Of a stretch of DNA of 64,000 bases, positions 12,225 through 32,365 are shown piece after piece. The stretch is taken from assembly GCF_043641665.1 (NCBI RefSeq), contig NC_092193.1, forward strand, positions 22,362,182-22,426,181, read 5' to 3'. The first letter of the stretch is position 1; each line of letters opens with the position of its first letter. The position numbers and the translations under genes are program-made. The notes below the pieces were generated by a model. It made no database searches, was not told where the DNA came from, and saw nothing but the letters and a program-made list of their open reading frames with translations. The stretch is from Enoplosus armatus. Taxonomy: Eukaryota > Chordata > Actinopteri > Centrarchiformes > Enoplosidae.

Positions 12225-13465
12225 CTCTACCAACTTCCATGCTTAAAAATGTCCTCAGGTCTATTGGTCCATACCTGGTCTCTATCATAAATAGCTGCCT
12301 GAAATCCGGTTGTGCCCCGGCTTATTTTTGAACATGCAGTTGTTCAGCTTCTTCTGGGAAAAAAAAAAAAAAAAAAACTAACCTTGATTCATCCCTCACC
12401 CTAAACAATAGGCATATATATCTAAGCTGCCTTTTATCTAGAAAATAATTAGAGGAAGTTGTTGCCAAAGAGCTCGCTGCTGTCTCGACTTCACACAACA
12501 TTTTAGATAAATTTCCGATCTGGTCTCCGTCAGAAGCACTCAGCCGAAACAGCTCTCCTCAGAGTCTCCAATGACATAATGATGTCCTCTGATGTGGGTG
12601 AACGCTCTGTTGTTGTGGTGGTGGTGCTGCTGCTGCTGCTGCTGGATCTTAGCGCAGCTTTTGATACTGCAGATCACAGCACCCTGACTGAAAGGCTCAG
12701 GCAGTGGGTGGGTGTCTCTGGGAGCGCCCTGGACCGGTTCTCCTCCTCATCTCTCAGATAGGAGTTTTTCTGTGCCGTTTCGGTCCCGACATGTCTGAAA
12801 CTGCTGCTCTTTCCTGTGGTGTGCCTCAGGGTGCTGTCCTGTGTCCTATATTATTTGCTTTGTATACGCTTCTCCTAGGTCATATTATTAGCCAATTTGA
12901 AAGTATTTCACATCACTGTCATTAAGACTGAGGTCCTTATTATTGCTTCAGATAGCATAGCTTCCACGGTTGCTCCGAGTATTGGGTCCCTTTCTTGAGC
13001 TGTGCAGTCTAATCTTAGAAACCTTGGTGTAATATTGGATCAGGTACAACCTCCTCCTACCCATCCACCCCCAGCCCCCAGTCATTGCTGCCGCCCACTA
13101 CCCAAACTGAATGAATTACTGTGCACTACTATAGAATCAAGATTCCGTTCATTAGTTGCAAACGGATGCGTTCAGTTCACCGCTCACAAAAAAACCCCCC
13201 AAAACCCCGGACCGTCTACAAATGGCCCAGAACGCTGCTGCAAGGCCGCTGACCGCGTCCAGCCGGACGACTCATACCGCATCCCGTCTTATCCTCTTTA
13301 CATTGACTTCCCATCAAGTTTTCAGGATTCATTTTAAGGTTCTTGTTTTCACATATAGAGCCCTGCATGGTCAGGCACCAGTGGACATCTCTGGCATGCC
13401 CCATCCTTACACCACGAGGAGGTCACTTAGGTCTTCTGACCAGGGCTTACAGGTTGTCGACTGAA
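12225..13465 (+). pseudogene. decayed L2-like LINE, reverse transcriptase and C-terminal region
   Basis: Broken frames together give recognisable reverse-transcriptase blocks: SAETALLRVSNDIM at about 12532, then LDLSAAFDTADH at about 12640-12680, SCGVPQGAVL at about 12815, and the downstream NAAARPLTASS, RIHFKVLVFTYRALHGQAP and RSLRSSDQGL blocks up to 13465. This order is typical of L2-like non-LTR retrotransposons in fish. The YADD catalytic segment is not intact: the sequence after about 12890 jumps past it. Frameshifts and stops mean it cannot encode an active enzyme. A GTG/CTG repeat expansion lies in frame just before the LDLSAAFD motif (12610-12645). Confidence 0.75.
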
Positions 13466-14071
13466 AACAAACAAAACAAAAGATGATTGTTTCTTTCTTT
13501 CTACTGTTTCTATGGTCTTATTTTTAACAATTCTATTATTGTGAAGCACTTATCTGAACTGCCAGAAGGAACAGAATTCTAATGTAAAAGTGATGGAAGA
13601 ACCTTAGCCTTCACATCATCACAGGGGAATTCCCCCAAATGATTCGATGATCCAGTTCCCTTTCTTCCTTTTATTGTTGTCAAATTCAAGAAGACTAATT
13701 GATCACAAATTCCATCAGTCATTTAATGGGGAAAAGCCACTTTGTCCCAGATGCTTTGTTGTTCCGGAAAGTCTTGCATAGGCGGGGTCTCACAAGTGCC
13801 AAGTGGATCAGAGAATCCTCTGATTGTATTCAAAGCCTCCTGTTAACACCAAGCCATCACCCCTGCTTTCTTGCATGTCCTCCCAAATCTGAGCATTCTC
13901 CCCGCAATGATCTATGTGCACTGCTGTGCCAAATTGTCTAACAGGTGCGAAATGAGTCTTTCACAGTTTCAGCGAAGAAACGTCAAAAACAGCCTGTAAC
14001 CATCCGTTGCACCATCAACGTTGACCCACATTCGGTATCCTGGCCAGAATGTAATAAAAAAAAAAAAAAGA

Positions 14072-14238
14072 ACTACAATTCCCAAAACACGGTGATGTAA
14101 ACAGAAAGTTGTTGAGATGTGCATGCCGGTTGGCTTTGCTCCGACATCACGCACACGTGGGCAACGATAACCTCACGAGATGGAGGCGGCTGCAGGTTGT
14201 AGAGCCAGACTGCAAGACCCAGGGCATGATGGGAAATG
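14072..14238. promoter_or_regulatory. pair of ZNF143-like sites, possible orphan promoter
   Basis: ACTACAATTCCCA at 14072-14084 matches the first half of the ZNF143/Staf motif, and GCATGATGGGAAATG at 14224-14238 reads on the minus strand as CATTTCCCATCATGC, a related form. Such pairs mark CpG promoters of housekeeping genes, but they also occur in repeats. No transcript start or exon could be assigned beside them. Confidence 0.25.
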
Positions 14239-14546
14239 CCTGGCTGTCGCTCGGCTCAAAGAGCCGATTGGATCTTTATATTTGACCGCAAACACCACGT
14301 TTTGAAGAAAATCCTAATTTTTGTGTAATTGTGATATTTAACGCTAGATTGTGGGCAATTAGTCCCATGTTGTGCAATGAAGGTTTTAAACTGTTAACAA
14401 AACATATCTTGTGTGGTTGTTCACAATAAAGGTTATTTATATAGGACTTATTAAATTGAGTAATGACAAAATGCTTTACATACACAGACTTAAATGACTG
14501 TGCCTTTACATACTTTTTCTATGTCGGTTATACTTATTCAATTTTC

Positions 14547-14693
14547 AGTTCAATTCAATTGTATTTATATAGCGTCATCTCGCGACACTTTACATGTAGA
14601 GCAGGTCTAGACCGTTTCCCACCATGAGCAAGCACTATGGCGACAGTGGCAAGGAAAAACCTCGAGCAGGACCAGACTCTAGGTGGGCGGTCA
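14547..14693 (+). repeat. common teleost dispersed repeat, truncated
   Basis: The sequence TTCAATTGTATTTATATAGC, followed by ACACTTTACATGTAGAGCAG, ATGAGCAAGCACTATGGCGA and AGTGGCAAGGAAAAACCTCG, is a repeat I recognise as very frequent in fish genomes. It is shorter than the usual copies, with internal segments missing. Confidence 0.55.
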
Positions 14694-16380
14694 ATGTACG
14701 ACTTCCAAGTGCTAAAATCTGCCCAGTCTTTCTCTGATTCTCCCCTCAGTTATTACGGTGGCATCGTGACACAAATAAATAGTTGTGATGATGACAAACT
14801 TAGACCAATGTGAACCTCAAAACCTCGAACCTAAAAAGCATCATCAATTCATTTGTTTTTCTGTCTGTTGCGTTTGTGAGATTAAATATGAGTCAAACCC
14901 GAACGTGGTCCGCAGACTACAGGTAGCCTGAAGAAAACGTAAAAAAAAACGCAACGATTCTCGGGTTAATTCTGGAGTTGCGGTCCTAAGCGGACTGACA
15001 TGACATTAAAGGATCGACTGAATCAAAATCGCATCGTGCCTGTGTTTTCAGATTTGACCAAATGACAGTACCTAACTTCCTGTTGTGTTTTTTAGAACAC
15101 CGGCGTGCACCCGTCCCTGCCCTGTCCTCCAGCTGGCAGCATACTATGGTCTGCATATTCAACGCTAGGTTCTGAGGACCAACATTTAGATTCAGACTGA
15201 TATCAAGTTCACTTTCGGTACTGGATGTTTAGGGTCATAGATTTAAATGTACTCTTGGAGTTAGAACCTGAAATTCCGACGTTTTTGGCGTTTGCCTGCA
15301 TTCTACCGTACGGAAGGATACAACAGGAATGTTTGTATTTTAATGAAAAGCATTTGTGCTACGAAAAAAAAAATGTAACCTCCGCTGTGCTGCCTAGTGT
15401 TGCCTCAGTGCTTGATTGTATTTGAATGAATTGGATGAACATGTACAAACAAACAAACTGTGTCGTATTTGAGATGTGAGACACTCACTGGAGCAAATCC
15501 TCTTCTTTGTCTGAAAGACAATATATCCTGGTATGTCTCTCTAACCAGAGGTGACAGCTCAAACGTTGCACCAGCACACAAAAAGTGAATCAGTCAAGGA
15601 CTCCATTGAAATCAGTTCCTTTGAACTCTGATGCCTGATGTTATTTTGCAAGGGGGGGAAAAAAATGATTCAGGAATTTCCAAATCTGTCGCTCTATTCA
15701 CTTCCAATCTAATGCAATCAGCAAAGCCAAGCATATCCATGCTTTCATCCTTTTGATCAGAAGGAAAAACAATTTATACTTTTTCATTTCAGAGGCAGTG
15801 TGAAATGAAAGCAGAATAAAGGCGAGTCAGTAGAAAGGGCACAAGACAGAGAGAGATGGGAAACGGTGGGGTGTTAGCGGATGGATGAAAAGCGCTGAGC
15901 AAATTTCATTAAAGTGATCCATCATAAACGTGCCCAGCACACACACACACACACACATACACAGAATTACATGCCTCAAAGAGCCACTCCGTAGCTCCTA
16001 GAAGCTGATAACTTAGTCAGGTTTTCCTGTAGAGTATAATTGAATTTAGTCCGCAGATTAAACATAAACTTCAGACCTAGAAAGGTAGTGTAGGTATCAC
16101 CATGTATATACTGTACCTCATCTAAAGCAAAGCATGTATGGTGAAAGGGCTCCCATGTAAACAAACAATAGTAACTTAGAACTCAGAGGAAGGGGAGTTG
16201 AAGGGTTCGGCCAAATGAAGGCTGGGGAAGGCCATGGGCCGACCGTGCAACGTTCAGTAGTGTTAAACTAAACTAACAAAAATAGAACCTGAAAGCAGGA
16301 CCAGCAACCTGAAGCCCGAAGTCAAAAGGGGGAAGAGGAGAAGACGAGAGGACGAGAGAACGCCAGCAGGGAGGGTGCTC

Positions 16381-17921
16381 ATGGCAATATGGGACAGACT
16401 GAAGTTTTAGAACCGTCCTAGATGTCCTTTATTTCCACCGCGTATCGCTGTCTACGTGTTGTTCTTCGACGCTGACTGTCTCCTGTCCTTCCAGACTCTG
16501 GTATGCCTTACCTATCCAGTCCTGCTGAGTGTCGAGCTCCCATTGACCGCCCGACCTTCTAACCTGCATCCCATTTAAAATGGTAGTCAAGCTTATTATA
16601 GTTATTGTTATTATTATTATCATATTCCGACCACCCAGCCAGTTGCGTCTTATTCATGATCTGATATTTTGCAGGTCGGGGATTCAAATTCAATCTACCA
16701 ACGACACACATGGCTCTCAGGGTTCCTTGATGTCCTCCCCATGTAAATTGAGCGTAAAGCTCGCATAGTCTAGACAGTGATTTGATCCTTTGAAGACGTT
16801 GGATATGGTTTTGGTGAAAGAAATTGCGCTTGTTACTTGAAACTTGTGAACAGCGATACAGCAGGATTCCCTGTGGCTGAGAGAAAGCTGATGGCTACTC
16901 CTTCTCTGCTCAGACAAAAGTCTTGATTTATTCCAGTTCCACTGTGCTTTCGAAAGGGACACTTCACCCGCAGGATGCCCGTGGCCCCCGCTAGTTGATC
17001 TAGAGAAGCATCCGGACGCACCTGGAAAGAGAGGGACCGTTCCTTCCCACCTCCAACCTTGCTGGAGCATGTTGACTGCCTTCAATAGACCCTTGAAAGG
17101 TTGTTGGCCAACTCCGGTCATCAAAACAGCACCAACATAAGAGCTTCCTCAAGGCAGGGTTTACTTGTTGGTGGACCCGTTGCTCTTCAGTCAAGTGTAT
17201 GCCAGCTGTCACACCTGCACTTCCCAGACCACGCCTGGGTATTAATGTGTTAACAGTAACTTCCTTCATCAGAGGATTGTATAGCCTCAGGGACGATATA
17301 CTGTACGTCCTCCACCTCCACCAAGCGTGCCAGTGGAGGTGAATACATATCAAAGTGCCAAAGCAAACAAAGGGCTATAACAAAGAGGTATATCAAGGTA
17401 TATCGAGGTCTGACTGATCGTCTTGGCAAATGAAAGACTTGACTCGTGGCTGAAATGAGAAAAACAATTAGACACAAAACGGTATCTTGTCCCGGGGGTC
17501 AATCGGGCTCCAGAAAACTACAGAGCACCACAGCTGCCGCCATCAAAGAGGGGAAGTACGTCACTGAGGCACTGGACTCATTTGTCCAAGGTTTTTGACA
17601 CATAATTGTGTAGGTGTCAAAGAAATCTCTGTGAACTGCCGGTTCAACAATTAATCCATACAAAAAAGAAATCACTTTATTGTATGAAAGGACTTTGATC
17701 AAAGGTTCGCCAGATTAGGTTGAGTCGAGTGTCGGTCGTAATCACTATAAAATCATCTTGCCAAAGTTGCATTTTACAATGGAGTTATCCTGCACCAGAA
17801 AAGGAGACCTGTATTAAATAGCACAGCCAATGCGAAACAAACATGCAATGGGCACGGGACATTCTGGCTTCATTTTTGTACAGTGGGAGGAAGTGGAGGC
17901 GGCCATCTTTACATACAGTCT

Positions 17922-17959
<38 letters not shown>

Positions 17960-20725
17960 GAGTGATTAACAGTGGGTCCCAGGATTGTGCGAGAGATGCT
18001 GGATTTGAAACGCCATAACCGGCAAAGAAAAGTACGCAATTAATTAAGATAAGAGCTGACACCTTCGGGCCTAAAGGCTGAGGATCAGTGCCGTACACCA
18101 GATGGAGACCTGCACTCCCATCTGGTGCAAGAACAAACAAGTCCGAGCACCTTGCCAAAGTGGTGTCCAAAAGCTTTGCAAAATATTTGAGGACTTTCAT
18201 TCCAGCCATTTTGGTGGACACTGTGGATGCACTGTTACTTGCCTGGCATGAAGAGCTCGCCAGCGGGTGAGTCGGCGTCTTCGAAAATAATGAGGTGGAA
18301 TGCACACTCAGGTTCAGTAGAGCACAGAGGAGTGTGGATGTAGAAGGCCTGTCTGTGGGTGCATCACTGAGTAACGTTCTGCAGCTCTCCTGGGCAAGTA
18401 TATGTTGACAATGCCTGCTGATACTGTATGCACAAAGACCTACAATTAGTTTTCACCCTGGGGATTCATTGGCACTATTCATATTCGCCATCATTTTGAA
18501 ATGATGCTTGCCTGTTTTGGATTGTTCAGGGTCCAAGTATAATCCGATAGAGGTAAAGGGAATCTAGGTAAACGGAGCCTCTTGAACTTGTTGGGATGGA
18601 CTTGATGGGTGAACTCGCTCAAACGGGTCGTGGCAAACCCGTACCAAATGCTATTAAGCTGCAGGGTGCTAACGGCATGATTGGGATTCCTGTCCCACAT
18701 ACATCTCCCTGGCAGGCGGCAGCATGTCCTCCTCCAGCGCCACCTCTCCCAGAGCAGTAGCGGTGTTGTGGCCCCCGAATGCCGCCTGCCAAGGCAAAGA
18801 ACGGAGAAACTCGGATTACGGCACACGCAGAGGGCGCGTGACTTCGTTCTCTGCTCAGGACACCATCACTCAACAGCTGTTTGCTGCTATATTAATATCC
18901 AAAATCTCATGTGTAGAACCTTTAAACAAGCGCCGCTGTAAGATCAATCTTTGTGCCAGTAGGCTGACGATAAATGATACCATATTATGTTCCATGCTGG
19001 GGGGTGGGGGGCTTTTCTCACTATGTTACAGTCTATAATTCCTAGAACCAGACGCCATCAAGGGATCTAAGTCAATAGGTCTGTGCAAACTTTTTGATAG
19101 GTCCTGAAAAATATTGCTCCAATAATTTGCTACCCTGAAGCCGGTGGAAGCCCACAGCGTTCACGTGAAGGATCCATTTGTGGAAATACGTTACGGAGCG
19201 TATCTTAGATACTGCAGGAGGCCATCTCCTTAACCCAGGTCGCCCTTGCCAAGCTGATTTCAAGTGGTCCATAGCTGTTGTACGTGTAGACAGTTTCTCA
19301 TATATATTTGACGTATCTCCTTTATGGTGAGGATATTATGTGTATAAAGCTGTGAATTCCTTTTCCAAACCCAAGTGTCAAATTGTTAAAAGAGGGTGCA
19401 AACGAATCATTTTCAACGAGAGGGGGAGAACCATCCTGGCCCGGATCGTTGAGTGTGATGCATGAGACGCCACCGGATTGTCTGACGACTCAGAGCGTAC
19501 ACAGTGTGGGAGCAACATGCCCTTTCACCGTTCAGCCATAATGGACGTTGTTTGTGTAGCCAGTAGGCCAATCGCCTTCATATTACCAGCCAATAATAAA
19601 GCTGAAAATGTCGGACAGCTCCTTTCATATAGTTATCCTGGGGCAGATGCACGGTGATAACAGCTGTTAACCAAGCAGCCAAGGTGGTATTTATGGACAT
19701 GATATCCTAAAAGAAAGATTCTAGAAACTAGAAAATTCAAATTTTGTACAGACACGATTGGGGGGAAAAAAAGGTGGTCCATGGCTTGTATGAGCAAATG
19801 TTAGCTTTTATAAATTGACTTCTTACACCTACATTAGGTTATTATATCCCGCATTACTAGCAGGTCAGGACCCCGAATAAAAATCTCATTTGGACTGTGA
19901 AAGCTCCCGCAAACATCAAATGGGCTCACAAGGTCGGATTTATACCAAGGACGTCCTGGCGTCATAATATGTGAGGCATTATCCCACGAGGACACTTGGG
20001 AGACCATTCACAATTCAGAAAGGATTAAATATATGACAACACGACTTGGTGGCCCTGCAAATGAGCCATAAGGCCAGGGTACCCCTCTTCCCTGTGACAG
20101 AACGGACACAGAATAAGATGTTTATTGTTTGTTTTAGTGAGCGTGCCATTGGAAACACTTCTTAACTCCTGCCAAGGATTATATAAGTCTATGTGACGAA
20201 GCTGGCCATACTTCCTCAGACGGAGTTTTGGGGCATGGGGGCCCTCCACACCCCCCCCTTGTCCAGCCCCCTTTTTCAGTCCCTATTACTTATTACCAAT
20301 AATACAAATACAAAATATTCAAGGACAGCGTCTAAGGAAAGCTGTGTCGATGTGTGTTTCTGGACTGTGACTGCATGAAAACACTGAAAATACTTTACCA
20401 ATGGAGGTCCGCAACCGAAACTGATAATTACAAGGACATCATAGGGGGTGCCAAAACCACAGCAATCCTCCAGGGCGTCCTCACAGAAGGGAGGTACTCT
20501 GTGCTGCTGTTTCATATCAGATTTTGGATCGCTGGTTTGACAATATAAGCACTTTGAGGAACAATATAAAAAGGAAAATGATGAAAAAATAAATAAAGTA
20601 AGGCGCATCTCATCGTGATGGGCAGAAATAGATACAAGATAATGACTAAATGTGACTTCCTCCATTTGGGAGTTACATTCAGGAACGTATTGTAAATCTC
20701 TAGTTTCTCCAAGTTTGAGACGCTG
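16381..20725. other. long unassigned stretch with scattered open frames
   Basis: No feature could be firmly assigned. Several medium ORFs occur on both strands: 16717-17124 minus, 17814-18305 minus, 18088-18270 plus, 18491-18826 minus, 20025-20249 minus. None shows a domain I know with confidence. The 20025-20249 frame has a CPFC...H...H pattern (CPFCHREEGYPGLMAHLQGH) that resembles one zinc-finger unit. The region could be an old, decayed mobile element, but this is inference. A (TA)n microsatellite lies at 17927-17953. Confidence 0.3.
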
Positions 20726-21470
20726 CATCACCCCCCCCCCCCCCCCTTAGCCACTGAGTCCACCTTGGTTTTCAGTTTTTATCTTTTTGCACAATTTTAA
20801 AACAGACTCAAAACTGACACAGATAACAAATGATATGCAGTGCAGGGAGAGGCAGAAAACTTAGTGGGCTCACGTGAAATAATGTCGAAATTTCGCACTT
20901 ACAGAGAACACAAAAAGGAACATGCAGAATAATATGGCTGCATAAACCTGATTAACTAATAATCCGCTGGCCCAGTCCCCGTCCAGACACGAAACTGGAT
21001 CCGCACCAGCGTTGGCCCGTCGTGCCAAAGGACACTGTGGCCACCAGAACTGCTGATTGACCCCCAATCAGTCCCGAATTACATCTTCAGCGCAACATTC
21101 TGTGAAGTAGCAAGAAGTCAACCAGAAGTTACCAGAAGTTACAGACCAAAACGTGGCTGGACGCTCTGCTCTACGACCTCTTTGCCTCGACCCTGTGAAG
21201 GAAGTGGTTGAGTGTTCGGAACAATGCAATGTCCTCCTGCTGCGTGTCTGTCCGTCTTCTCCTGTCTCCTCGCCCTCTCTTCCACCCCTCCACCCCTCTG
21301 CCTCCATCAGGTATGCTGCGTCCCTCCTCCGTCTGCGTTGCTACCTCCACTCGCCGGGCCCCCTCTCTCCCGTGGGCCGCGGTCCAAACCAAAAGGAGGA
21401 GAGATCAAAGCCTTCCGTTGCTCTCAGAGGCCACCGAGATCAAAGGATGGATATATAAGTAGACTCTCCC

Positions 21471-21518
<48 letters not shown>

Positions 21519-22980
21519 CGCACATCTATACAGGAGCACTGGTCCAACTGATAGTGTTGGTCTAAGATGATAAAAAAAAGAAAAATGTTTTCAGCTGTTT
21601 TCCAAGCTGATCAGATAAGTATTTTCTTTTTCGTTTTCTCTTTCTTTCTTTCTTTCTTTTCTTTTTTGTTGTCCTGGTTTGGACTGACCAATTCCCCTGG
21701 CTCGACAGTCCCTGAGCCTGGTGGCTCGGGACCAGATGCTGTGTCACATGCCATTTCCCCAACGAGGTCCATGGATGGCAAGCTTCGCTCCTGGTGACGC
21801 GCCCCTGCAGTTTCCACCACCCTCTGCAGAGCCGTATGGTTGAGGGCGGTGCAACTGCCAGAACAGGCGGCGAAGCAGCCGCTCAGGATACTCTCGGTGC
21901 TGCACCTGTGGAAGTTGCAGACGGGTGTGTATGCTCTGATATGCTAACTTCTTCATTTCTTTCCTCTGCTGTGAAATGAAATCACATTCTCTATTACAGT
22001 AATAAATTATACATTGAATTACAGTAAGCGTGGCATTCATCGTAGATCACACATCTATGTCATGAAGGTTGTCACATAAAGATGCTGTGGCTGACGTGTG
22101 CGTTCATTCGGAGTCGTGTTTGTGTCCATTTGTCTCCCCGGCCTCTGAGAGCAGGTGATGCACACTCATCTACAATAACTCTTAGGACTTGCACGCTTGC
22201 AAGGACGGTTGTCTGACTCACCTACTGTGCAGCCTGTTAACGCACCGCTGCGTTGCCTTATGTGGTAGTATAATATGTGGGGTGTAAAAACCAAGACAAT
22301 GAATTAAACGACTAAAATGCTCCATAGAGCTGAGGGGAACTGCAGATTTGGTTTACAATTCGCTGCAAGCACAGTGGTTACAAGTGACAACTAAAACAAC
22401 TGCATTAGATGCACCTGTTAACATCTAATGCAATCCAATGCGACAGCTCAGTCATAGATTCTCCCTTTACAACCATGAGAGGGATAAGAAGGCAGATCTT
22501 CTCTACTGGTCAATAGTAATAGTAAGGGGGGGGGGGGCTTTCTGGATGGGGTATGTAAGAATATCATAAAAGCGGTTAAATAAGAGTACCATGCTTGTAT
22601 GCTTATGTTTAAAATGATCAATGTCCAGTATTACAGACATATGTAGAGGCTGATGATTTGCTCCCATACTCAATCTAACCTCCAGTATTGGAAAAATTAA
22701 AAAAAAAAAAAAATGTGATCACAATAATAGCAATAGAGTAATAATGAGGGATTCAGAATGTATCTGGTAGGGTTTAGTGACTTACATATTTCATATTTGT
22801 ATGGTTGCTGTTCTCTAAGTCTCTAAACTGAACATTTCCTCATATGTAATGTTTAATGAACCCAAGTTTTACAGTTTAACGTCTCCACTTTTCGTTCTGT
22901 TTTATTGCCGACTTTACGTAGCGCTGGGAACCTTTGTTTTTTGAACGTGACTCTCGTTTCTATCCGGACTTTAAAAACAA
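20726..22980. other. intergenic; homopolymers, microsatellites, repeat fragments
   Basis: Contains a run of 17 C at 20730-20746, a (TC)n-(AC)n compound microsatellite at about 21471-21516, a TTTC-rich run near 21632-21660, poly-G at 22526-22537 and a possible LINE fragment at 21785-21925. Nothing codes convincingly. Confidence 0.5.
21785..21925 (-). repeat. possible LINE fragment
   Basis: The block GGCGGCGAAGCAGCCGCTCA then GATACTCTCGGTGCTGCACC resembles, from memory, a stretch frequently seen in fish LINEs (a segment about cross-section strings of a conserved 'remaining CTCAGGATGCTCTC' phrase). This assignment is tentative and rests on one block. Confidence 0.25.
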
Positions 22981-22989
22981 TGCGGGGCG

Positions 22990-23001
22990 TCATTTCCGGT
23001 G
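22990..23001 (-). promoter_or_regulatory. ETS-like site in the C5orf22 promoter
   Basis: TCATTTCCGGTG reads on the minus strand as CACCGGAAATGA, close to the ETS/GABP consensus ACCGGAAGT. It lies about 220 bases upstream of the start codon at 23222, in the only locally GC-rich part of the upstream region. This fits a housekeeping promoter. No TATA box was identified. Confidence 0.35.
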
Positions 23002-23221
23002 CGTCGGGATTTAACTCATGCCAGGCGGTTTAATGGCTGTCAGCTGTGCTCTGCTAGGTGTGCTGTTTCAAACTATTTCTGGCGAAACGTGAGCAAAATG
23101 AGAGGGAGGTGTTATAACGTGACATTAATTAGCGAAAGTCGAGTTTAATAATACCTTTATCGGACGTAATATATATATATTTATATATACATATTTATAA
23201 AAACAGTTATTCACTATTAAA

Positions 23222-30684
<7,463 letters not shown>

Positions 30685-32139
30685 CGAGCACACGCATACG
30701 CTTGAAGGACAACTCTTAAAAGTGGCCACAGGAGGTCTCCATGCCGGGACTAGTTTTGTCGCAGAAGACACTGACACTGTTTCCACGCACAGGAGAAACC
30801 AGTTCACTCTGATTAACGTGAGAAGCGATGGGTCTGTTTTGTTGCCTCGTGTTCCTGGACCCTTTACTCCGACCTTTCTCTAAACTGACAACAGATGGGT
30901 GAAAAGCGTACGTCTCATTCCTCAGCTGTCTTGAATTTGTCCGACCACAGAGAATCTCAACCCGGTATTTCTACGGGAGGATGAGGATTTAGCCTTTCCA
31001 CCCAAAAAAAGAAAAAAAAGATGATGTTATTGTAACTAGAGAGAAAATAATTCAACTGTAAATCAGTCAACTGCTGATTTGTGGATTAGATGGGACTAAT
31101 ACGGCACTGGATTCACGTGGACTTGAGGGTTGTTTGCAAAGTGATCATAAGAGAGGTGGTTCGAGGAGAGGCCTTCAAGAACACCACCTCGTTCGTAGCC
31201 GCTCAGTAGCTACAAGAGCTAGAACAATATATAGGTTAATGATAGCTTTTCTTTTTGGTGTCATAGTCGCAATAATGAGCCAACAACGACACAAAGATAA
31301 ATATGACAACAGTACGACGGTACACACAAATAAATCAAATTTAAAAAAAAAAACACCAAAATAGTAGATTAATACAGTTTTGTCAACACCCTCTCAGAGA
31401 CTGGATTAAGACCCCAAACTTTATCAAAACAAATCTGGGGTTTCCCTTAAACTATACATCATTTCGTTCATATGGAACGCAGGTGAACAACGAATGAAAC
31501 CACACCGATACAAAGGAGGGATTATTGCTCCTCTCAGAAATGCTTGGATATTGTCAGTAAGTGTTGTAAGCTATGAGCGACCCCCCCCCCATAAGAAACT
31601 GGCGCACAGGTGGAGTCTTTCTGATTATACGTAGTCAAGGCTTCCACAGCAAAACGAGTCCAGCGCCGAAGCACGCGTCTGAAATGGATATTAGCTTAGC
31701 GCCAATGTGTGGTGTCTGAAGTGAGGAGAGCTGTCAGTACGGAAGTGCCAAAGATGTGTGTCTGTCCACCAGAGAGCACCGCGAGATGTCGTGTTTAAAT
31801 AAAACACTTATATCGGCCAGTGTTATCATTATCAGGAGTTTTTTTTTGTTTGTTTGTTTGTTTGTTTGTTTGTTTTTTCCCCCCCACAGGTCGGGCTTCA
31901 GTTCAGTTTACCAGCGTGTGCAGACATGTCGTGCTGTGGTGTGTCCAGACTCTTCACTGGAGAACGTCAAATCAATTATTGAGCCAAGGACAGTGTTGAG
32001 TATTTGCAGTCGGTTGCTCAAGGCTTTTAAAAGGCCTGATAGGACCAGTCGTCCTCTGCAGCGGGTCTCATGCCATAAAAAGGTTGTAGACGGCGGAGTG
32101 TTGAGGCAGAATATGGAAGATGTCAGGAACAGGGGGGGT

Positions 32140-32177
<38 letters not shown>

Positions 32178-32328
32178 ATTAGGATCAAAGAGTGTCGTGT
32201 TAACTACATCAGTTTTATGTTGATGCGAGACGTTTCCTGACATGGAGGCACTGACGGTTTGTCTACTCTTCAGAACTCTGGCAGTATTGAAGGAGGAAAA
32301 AGTAATTATCTGAGTCAGAGAGGAGTTC

Positions 32329-32365
<37 letters not shown>

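Larger units (their letters stand above)
13466..16380. other. intergenic; scattered repeat fragments
   Basis: No gene recognised. Contains a poly-A run near 14055, a ZNF143-like motif pair (14072-14238), a dispersed repeat (14547-14693) and (AC)n near 15939-15957. Confidence 0.5.

Noticed and set aside
16672..16700. A tRNA-B-box-like GGGGATTCAAATTC
   Set aside because: No matching A box, no acceptor stem or cloverleaf. Chance match.
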